A DNA stretch of 64,000 nucleotides from Methylophilaceae bacterium (lineage in GTDB: Bacteria; Pseudomonadota; Gammaproteobacteria; Burkholderiales; Methylophilaceae): the NCBI GenBank assembly GCA_013141125.1, contig JABFRO010000001.1:248001-312000 (forward strand). The letters are read 5' to 3'. The notes below the pieces were generated by a model. It saw only the letters and a program-made list of their open reading frames with translations, was not told the origin of the DNA and did no database searches. Below are positions 58,671 to 64,000 of the stretch, piece after piece (within the stretch, counting starts at the first letter, position 1; every line of letters begins with the position of its first letter). The position numbers and the translations under genes were made by a program.

Positions 58671-60094
58671 TGAAGCATACAAAATTAAATCACTGGGTCA
58701 TGCTCACCGTAATCAGCTCGGTGCTGGCGGCGTGTGCAGCGGTTGGCCCGGATTACAAACGCCCGCAAAATCTGGCTCCTGCGCAATTCAGCGAGGCCGC
58801 TAATGCGACCGAAATCCAGGATAAGCTGGCGGTTTCCAGCACCTGGTGGACGCTGTATCAGGATGCTGAACTCAACGCCTTGATGGACAAGGCTTTGCAA
58901 AACAATACCGATATTCGGCTGGCCGTGGCGCGCGTGGAAGAGCTGGAGGCTTATTCAAAGGAAATCGGTTCCGGTATATTCCCGACCATCAATCTGGATT
59001 CCAGTGGCAGCCGCTTACGCGCCAGTAGCATAGGGCGTATGCCGTTTCCACCCGGTGCCAACTCCTTGCAGAAGGATTTTATTTTGCAGCTTGGCACCTC
59101 GTTTGAGCTGGATTTCTGGGGTAAAGCCAGACGCGCCAGAGAATCCGCCCGCGCCCAGGCGCTCTCTACACGCTATGCCAAAGATACGGTGGCTTTGACC
59201 CTCACCGGCATGGTCGCCAGCAGCTATTTGCAGATTCGCAGTCTGGATGCGCAAATTGCGCTATCGCGCGATAGCCTGCGCAGCCGCGATGAAAGCTTGA
59301 GCCTCACCCAACGGCGCTTGCAGGGCGGCATCGCCTCGGCGCTGGATGTGGATCAAGCCGAAGTTTCCCGCGCCAATTTGCAGGCACAGATTGCAGAGTT
59401 AATACGACTACGCGCTCTGGGTGAGCATCAATTGGCCATACTCACCGGCGAGCTGGATTTAAAGCTGGCAGCAGGTGACATCAAAACCTTGCCCATGCCG
59501 CCACAACCGCCAGCAGGCTTGCCTTCCAGCCTGCTGGAAGCACGGCCGGATATTCGCCAGGCCGAGCAGAATATGGTGGCCGCCAATGCCAAGATAGGCG
59601 TGGCCAAAGCCGCCTTGTTCCCAACTATTTCGCTAACGGCTAATTACGGTGGTGAAAGCGGTGATCTTAGCAATATTCTCAAATCCGCCGCGCGCATCTG
59701 GACGGGTGGTTTGAGTCTGAACCTGCCTATTTTTGATGCAGGCCGCATTAATTCGCGCATACAACAAGCCAGTGCCCAACAAAAACAAGCGCTGATTTCT
59801 TATGAAGCCGCCATTCAATCCGCATTCAGGGAAGTGAATGATGCACTGGTCAACCTGCGCCAAAATTCCGAGCGCGAAGTGGCGCTGAATACCAGCCAGC
59901 AATCCGCCAAAAAAGCCTATGAAATCTCGATCAACCGCTATAAATCCGGCTATTCCGCCTATCTGGAAGTGTTGGATGCCGAGCGCGTTTATAACGACAG
60001 CGCACTGGCCTACGTGCAAAACCGCCAGGCCAGACTCATCGCTAGTGTGGATTTATTCAAAGCGCTAGGCGGGGGATGGGAAGCGCAACCGTAA
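58670..60094 (+). CDS. Outer-membrane efflux channel (OprM/NodT type)
   Basis: 474 residues. Lipobox LAAC after MKHTKLNHWVMLTVISSV; then VGPDYKRPQ, the standard opening of this family. The two OEP repeats follow (SYLQIRSLDAQIALSRDSLRSRDESLSLTQRRLQGG; LPSSLLEARPDIRQAEQNMVAANAKIGVAKAALFPTISL). ATG overlaps the pump stop codon (TAATG), so translation is coupled. The last 17 codons reappear as a separate copy at 61836-61908. Confidence 0.95.
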   Translation: MKHTKLNHWVMLTVISSVLAACAAVGPDYKRPQNLAPAQFSEAANATEIQDKLAVSSTWWTLYQDAELNALMDKALQNNTDIRLAVARVEELEAYSKEIGSGIFPTINLDSSGSRLRASSIGRMPFPPGANSLQKDFILQLGTSFELDFWGKARRARESARAQALSTRYAKDTVALTLTGMVASSYLQIRSLDAQIALSRDSLRSRDESLSLTQRRLQGGIASALDVDQAEVSRANLQAQIAELIRLRALGEHQLAILTGELDLKLAAGDIKTLPMPPQPPAGLPSSLLEARPDIRQAEQNMVAANAKIGVAKAALFPTISLTANYGGESGDLSNILKSAARIWTGGLSLNLPIFDAGRINSRIQQASAQQKQALISYEAAIQSAFREVNDALVNLRQNSEREVALNTSQQSAKKAYEISINRYKSGYSAYLEVLDAERVYNDSALAYVQNRQARLIASVDLFKALGGGWEAQP

Positions 60095-60301
60095 CAAGGC
60101 GCAGATTTATTCGTCATCCTCGCGCAAGCGGGGATCCAGACTATTGATTAAATTAGATTTCAGTCTTCGCGGAATGACAAAATTGAATAAATTATAAATA
60201 ATTCGAGTCTGACCCTTGAGGATGTCAGCAATAAGAAAGATGAATTAATTGAAAAAGCAGCGACACTTAAAAAGGAATATGATGAGAGTCAGCGAAGGAA
60301 A

Positions 60302-60733
60302 ATGGAGGACTGGGTATATAAGAAGGAAGCAGAGCTAAAAGAACTGGAGGAAACACTCAAAAAACGCGAAGATATAATAAGACAAAATGAGCTTAAATTA
60401 AAGCAGAAATTCTTTGTCAGGTTTATTGGTGTGGCTGCGGGGTTATCAGTAATTGGATTCTTTGCACTTGCTGCATTTACGGCAACAACAGAAACCGGAA
60501 AGCATTCATTGACAACTCAGGCTGAAAATACTGAAGCAATATTGCCGCCAACAAATTCATCAGAGCCTTACACACCTAGGGAGTCGGCGGTATATAGCAC
60601 ATACGGCGATATAGATGAGACAAACCCTAAGTTCGATGTTGGTAATTATTGTTTAGAGAAGGAAAAAAAAGGTGGCATTACTTTCGAAGAATGTTTGGCC
60701 GTTGCCGCTTCAAAAATTATGTCCAGACAATAA
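60302..60733 (+). pseudogene. Coiled-coil membrane protein, 5' end missing
   Basis: From ATG 60302: coiled coil (KEAELKELEETLKKREDIIRQNELKLKQK), one membrane helix (FIGVAAGLSVIGFFALAAFTA), and a C-terminal domain with two cysteines. The same frame stays open upstream and codes more coiled coil (LEDVSNKKDELIEKAATLKKE) until it meets tcgagtctgaccc at about 60208. The original start is thus lost to repeat DNA. A shorter protein from 60302 may still be made. No family recognised. Confidence 0.55.
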
Positions 60734-60883
60734 TATGCTAAGAAGTCATTCATTATTGACGCTCCGACGCCCCACAATTCGAACGTTAGACAAAGGTGAA
60801 ATCTATGACTTCAACGATGATTAATAAAGTCAGCGAGTTCCATAATCGCTTGGCTATAGCAGTTTTTCAATTTCGCACCTTAT

Positions 60884-61062
60884 AGGGGACAGACCACCAT
60901 TTAATGATATACTTCGGTTTAATCTTCCTTCGGATTTTGGAGTTTTAAATTGCCACGCCGCCCCCGCATTATTTTGCCCAATGTGCCACGAACAATAGGG
61001 GACAGACCACGGTTTAATGATATACTTCGGTTTAATCTTCCTTCGGATTCTGGAGTTTTAAA
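60884..61062 (+). repeat. Tandem RAYT leader (113-bp unit)
   Basis: The unit beginning aggggacagaccac, with atatacttcggtttaatcttccttcgga and the first codons of the RAYT gene up to ccaatgtgccac, occurs at 60884-60996 and again from 60997, where it runs on into the intact gene. The stretch 60734-60883 holds nothing I recognise. Confidence 0.85.
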
Positions 61063-61764
61063 TTGCCACGCCGCCCTCGCATAATTTTGCCCAATGTGCC
61101 ACAACATCTGATCCAGCGCGGTAACAATCGACAAGCCTGTTTCTATGCGGATGAGGATTATCTTTCGTATCTGGAATGGCTGAAGGAATATTCGGAAAAG
61201 TCTGGCTGCAAAATCCACGCTTATGTGCTCATGACCAATCATGTGCATTTGCTGGTTTCCAGCGATAACGTTGAGGCTATTGGTGCCATGATGAAGGCAT
61301 TGGGGCAGCGTTATGTGCAGTATATCAATCGTAGTTATGGGCGTAGCGGCACGTTGTGGGAAGGGCGTTATCGGTCTTGTCCCACCCAGGCCGAAAATTA
61401 TTTACTCGCTTGCCAGCGTTATATTGAGCTTAATCCCGTGCGCGCGAATATTGTCTCCCATCCTGCTGATTACCGTTGGTCGAGCTACCGTGCCAATGCC
61501 CAAGGGGAAGCGAGTGCTGTCATCCAGCCGCATGTATTATACGGTGCGTTGGGTGGGGATGCGGTAAGCCGGCAGGCGGCTTATCGTGAGTTATTCAGGT
61601 ATGCGCTGGATATTGGGCTGATTGATGAAATACGCCGTGCGACCAATAGCAATTATGCACTGGGCAATGCGGCGTTTGCTTTGCAGGTATCTGAAGCCTT
61701 GGGGAGGCGGGTGACACCGGGGAAATCGGGCAGACCCAGAAAGAGTGTACCTGAGCTGATTTAA
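61063..61764 (+). CDS. rayT: REP-associated tyrosine transposase (RAYT, Y1_Tnp)
   Basis: 233 residues from TTG 61063 with a ggag site. Y1-type HUH nuclease: the metal-binding HVHLLV (MTNHVHLLVSSDNVEAIGAMMKALGQRYVQYINRSYGRSGTLWEGRYRS) and the catalytic Tyr in the helix CQRYIELNPVRANIV. The family cuts single-stranded REP hairpins and spreads them. Typical neighbours (REP palindromes at 33040 and 51426) are present. The downstream flank accgtggtctgtcccc is the inverse of the leader motif ggggacagaccacggt, so the gene sits in a 16-bp inverted frame. Confidence 0.93.
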   Translation: MPRRPRIILPNVPQHLIQRGNNRQACFYADEDYLSYLEWLKEYSEKSGCKIHAYVLMTNHVHLLVSSDNVEAIGAMMKALGQRYVQYINRSYGRSGTLWEGRYRSCPTQAENYLLACQRYIELNPVRANIVSHPADYRWSSYRANAQGEASAVIQPHVLYGALGGDAVSRQAAYRELFRYALDIGLIDEIRRATNSNYALGNAAFALQVSEALGRRVTPGKSGRPRKSVPELI

Positions 61765-61835
61765 AGCCCTGCTTAAACCGTGGTCTGTCCCCAATTATGG
61801 TCCCCAATTATGATTCTGCAATTCTGCAATTCTGC

Positions 61836-61908
61836 ATCGCCAGTGTGGATTTATTCAAAGCGCTAGGCGGGGGATGGGAAGCGCAGCCTTGAGGAAGCGC
61901 TGATTTAA
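61836..61908 (+). pseudogene. Second copy of the efflux-channel 3' end
   Basis: Codes for IASVDLFKALGGGWEAQP and a stop, matching the last codons of the OprM-type gene at 60038-60094. The similarity extends about 15 bp beyond the stop. The stop differs (TGA instead of TAA) and a few third positions differ. Between the two tails lie the truncated coiled-coil gene and the RAYT. Confidence 0.8.
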
Positions 61909-62000
61909 TGTCATTTTGAGTAAAGCGAGAAATCTATCTGACCCCAATTTACTTTATAGATGCGACAATGTTTGCCTATCACTCATAGCGGAATCCAGCC

Positions 62001-62951
62001 TTGCTGTTACAGCCCGAGCACCATCAGCAGCCATTCCCCTTTTTCTTTGTGCAAACAGCATTCTCTGAAGCACAGTGCGCTGCGCTTCTGCAGCTGTTTT
62101 TGCAAAACCATGCTTGGCAACATCAGGACGGCGTGTTTTATCGTTGTTCGCTTTGCGACGTTACTGCGGCTATTCCCGCAACGTTTCAGGCCGAAATACT
62201 CAATAGAATGCGCGAGATTACTGGATTGCCACTTGTTGATCGGATGCTGGTCACGGTGCAACGCATGTTGCCCGGACATGCCATTGGCATACACAGTGAC
62301 CGGCCGCTGTTAGGCTATGAAATTGCGCGGTTGGTGGTGCAACTTAATAAGCAATGGCAACCCGAACATGGCGGTGTTCTGCAATTATTCTCATCGCCAC
62401 AGGGTGAAGCTGTGGTCAGTGTTAATCCTGAATACAACCAGGCGGTTGGCTTTCTGCTGCATGCGGATTCTTATCATGCCGTAACCGAAGTTAGCCAGCA
62501 ACGCCAATCCGTGGTCTTCAATTTCTGGCACATGGCAAACACGCCTGAACTGGCGGCGCACGTTGAGGCTTTGTTTGCCAACCTTCATTTCTCGGAATTT
62601 CCGGCAGCACTTAATCCTATTGCCTCGGCGGCAGAATCGAGTTTGTCTGAAGAGCTGACCTATCGTGCAGGCACCGCCGCGATTGCACTGCATCGTTGGG
62701 GCTATGACGCGGCAACTATTGTGACCGGTTATCAGCACAGCGCGGGGCTTTCCAGCTGCAATACCAGCGATGCGGAAACCTATGCCGCCGTGCTATTGGC
62801 CGACTGGGTGGCCAATTTGTATCGGGATAGCTTTGACCTGATACGCTGGAATCACTTGCAAAACGCACTTGCCGGCATGGCAATGTTTCCGCGCCTGATG
62901 CCCACGTGGCAGCTTTGTCTGCCGGAATGGAAATCATTGCTTCGGTCGTGA
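62001..62951 (+). CDS. 2-oxoglutarate/Fe(II) oxygenase-like protein
   Basis: 316 residues; the frame opens after a stop at 61986 and TTG 62001 with gga 8 bp upstream is the only early start. Prolyl-hydroxylase-like double-stranded beta-helix: IGIHSDRPLLGYEIARLVVQLN (H-x-D), GGVLQLFSS, FLLHADSYHAVTEV (distal His) and RQSVVFNFWH (Arg for 2OG). The C-terminal 110 residues are helical and unrecognised. Substrate unknown. Confidence 0.75.
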   Translation: MLLQPEHHQQPFPFFFVQTAFSEAQCAALLQLFLQNHAWQHQDGVFYRCSLCDVTAAIPATFQAEILNRMREITGLPLVDRMLVTVQRMLPGHAIGIHSDRPLLGYEIARLVVQLNKQWQPEHGGVLQLFSSPQGEAVVSVNPEYNQAVGFLLHADSYHAVTEVSQQRQSVVFNFWHMANTPELAAHVEALFANLHFSEFPAALNPIASAAESSLSEELTYRAGTAAIALHRWGYDAATIVTGYQHSAGLSSCNTSDAETYAAVLLADWVANLYRDSFDLIRWNHLQNALAGMAMFPRLMPTWQLCLPEWKSLLRS

Positions 62952-63055
62952 TGGTTGGTTTTCATACCATCATCACGGACTACCCAGCTTTCCCCTGTAG
63001 GCAAACTTTAATTATTATGCTTTGTTGCCGGTTGGAGATGTTTTTGCACATAGTT

Positions 63056-63072
63056 ATTGACTGTTCATTCAA
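63056..63072. promoter_or_regulatory. Operator-like motif before the TetR gene
   Basis: ATTGACTGTTCATTCAA, 41 bp before the TetR start. It shares 14 of 17 bases with 63711-63727 upstream of the EthD-like gene. Confidence 0.55.
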
Positions 63073-63113
63073 TATTAAATAAACTGGCCTGACTTTAACG
63101 AGGTAAACTGAAA

Positions 63114-63695
63114 TTGGCCAGACCCAGAGAGTTCGATCATGCTTATGTGCTGGATAAAGCCGTAGAAGTATTTTGGTCTAAAGGCTATGAAGCCACATCG
63201 GTACAAGATCTGGTGGATGCAACCGGCTTGCACCGGGGTAGCTTGTATGGCGCTTTTGGTAGCAAGCAGCAATTGTTTATTCATGTGCTGGATAGATATG
63301 CGGATGTAGTGGTAAAAAAGTTGCTGGATATTTTGCAAGCCAATGCATCTGCCAAAACTGCTATCCGCCAATTTTTTGCAGCTGTGGTTGAGCATGTTAT
63401 TAACGGTGGTTCGTTGCGTGGTTGTCTGGTGACCAATTCAGCAGTTGAGCGCGCTTTGTGTGATAGTGATACTGCCGCCAAGGTGGGCATTAGCCTGGAT
63501 CGTATTGAAGCCGGGTTTTACCAGGCCTTGTTGCAGGCGCAAGCGGCAGAGGAGTTGAGCGCAGGCAAAAATTTGCGTGCAGTGGCGCGTTATTTGACCA
63601 GCAGTTTGCAGGGTTTGCTGGTCATAGGTAAAGTCAAAAGCGAGCGGCAGGCGCTGGAAGATGTAGTGGCAGTTACATTATTGGTATTGGATTGA
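63114..63695 (+). CDS. TetR-family transcriptional regulator
   Basis: 193 residues from TTG 63114 (normally MARPREFD). Helix-turn-helix: LDKAVEVFWSKGYEATSVQDLVDATGLHRGSLYGAFGSKQQLFIHVLDRY, of the type found in regulators of small detoxification operons. The ligand domain includes GGSLRGCLVTNSAVE. A cysteine there is conserved in similar proteins that sense electrophiles. Followed by the EthD-like gene. Confidence 0.9.
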   Translation: MARPREFDHAYVLDKAVEVFWSKGYEATSVQDLVDATGLHRGSLYGAFGSKQQLFIHVLDRYADVVVKKLLDILQANASAKTAIRQFFAAVVEHVINGGSLRGCLVTNSAVERALCDSDTAAKVGISLDRIEAGFYQALLQAQAAEELSAGKNLRAVARYLTSSLQGLLVIGKVKSERQALEDVVAVTLLVLD

Positions 63696-63710
63696 TTTTT
63701 TTGCTTAATT

Positions 63711-63727
63711 ATTGAATGTTTGTTCAA
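63711..63727. promoter_or_regulatory. Operator-like motif before the EthD-like gene
   Basis: ATTGAATGTTTGTTCAA, an imperfect palindrome (TTGAA/TTCAA arms), 96 bp before the ATG at 63823. See 63056-63072 for the partner site. Confidence 0.6.
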
Positions 63728-63822
63728 ATTACAAGGAGAAACTTATCGAGATAAATCATGATTTCTGAAAAGTAGGGCATGGCAAAGCAACAACCATTTT
63801 TATTTACACAACGAGGTTAATT

Positions 63823-64000
63823 ATGTCTGAAGTCAAATTTATTGTGATCTACCCAACGCCAACTGATATTCCAGCATTTGAAAAAGTCTATCATGAAGAG
63901 CATGTGCCTTTGGCCGTGGAAAAATTGGTCGGCAAAACCCGTTTAGAAGCCACCAAAGTGCTGGCATCGCCACAAGGTGAGCCGCCGTATTATAGAATTG
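63823..64000 (+). CDS. EthD-domain protein, N-terminal part
   Basis: 59 codons visible before the window ends (MSEVKFIVIYPTPTDIPAFEKVYHEEHVPLAVEKLVG). The pattern IVIYPxPxDxxxFExxYxxxHxPL is the EthD dimeric-barrel family, which acts in ether or small-molecule degradation or has unknown roles. Ribosome binding site gagg lies 8-10 bp upstream. It is probably controlled by the TetR gene just before it. Confidence 0.8.
   Translation, partial: MSEVKFIVIYPTPTDIPAFEKVYHEEHVPLAVEKLVGKTRLEATKVLASPQGEPPYYRI

Overview
The window is about 50% GC, densely coded, and reads as the chromosome of a methylotrophic proteobacterium, beta- or gammaproteobacterial. The strongest sign is a tetrahydromethanopterin (H4MPT)-linked C1-transfer block at 43.2-47.3 kb: beta-RFAP synthase, MtdB, an ATP-grasp protein and Mch. 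PEP synthase with its PpsR regulator, AcnB, RimO, EttA, Uup and class Ia ribonucleotide reductase fit the same background. I cannot name a species.

Layout. 0-11.4 kb: a partial hypothetical gene, acnB with a broken reading frame, a SulP transporter, ppsR-ppsA, a CDF metal exporter and a CorA-type transporter with an MgtE-like N-terminus. 11.5-18.4 kb: an AddA-type helicase/nuclease, then metR and metE back to back around a perfect MetR box. 18.4-21.5 kb: an HxlR regulator with a perfect palindrome at its start codon, followed by small genes (monooxygenase-like, AhpD-like, DinB-like, GNAT) and a cupin gene on the other strand. 21.7-26.1 kb: nrdAB behind an NrdR-like box, a cobalamin riboswitch and a long hairpin. 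26.2-31.5 kb: a lipoprotein, the AddB-type partner of AddA (12 kb away from it) and ettA.

31.5-36.8 kb is accessory: a RelE/HigB-HigA-like toxin-antitoxin pair whose toxin frame is broken twice, REP-like palindromes, truncated genes and small exported proteins. 36.9-42.9 kb holds two ZIP transporters, a YigZ protein, a degenerate GGDEF protein, rimO and a JmjC-like oxygenase. The H4MPT block and uup follow.

49.5-52 kb is a graveyard of relics: an IS110 transposase tail, a 125-bp direct repeat, a 274-bp copy of part of a downstream AraC gene, a RAYT leader joined to a REP palindrome, and tails of a uup-like and a di-heme oxidoreductase gene. 52.5-60.1 kb is an AraC regulator plus an AcrR/TetR-controlled RND efflux operon with two AcrR-like operators. 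60.1-62 kb contains a 5'-truncated gene and an intact REP-associated tyrosine transposase (RAYT), bracketed by a second copy of the efflux gene's 3' end. The window closes with a 2OG-Fe(II) oxygenase and a TetR gene that shares an operator-like motif with an EthD-family gene running off the right edge.

Two themes recur. Short motifs of the type aggggacag / gactgaccc sit at the broken ends of several genes, next to RAYT leaders and REP palindromes. Several genes also carry single-base frame breaks near short homopolymers, which may be real decay or consensus errors.
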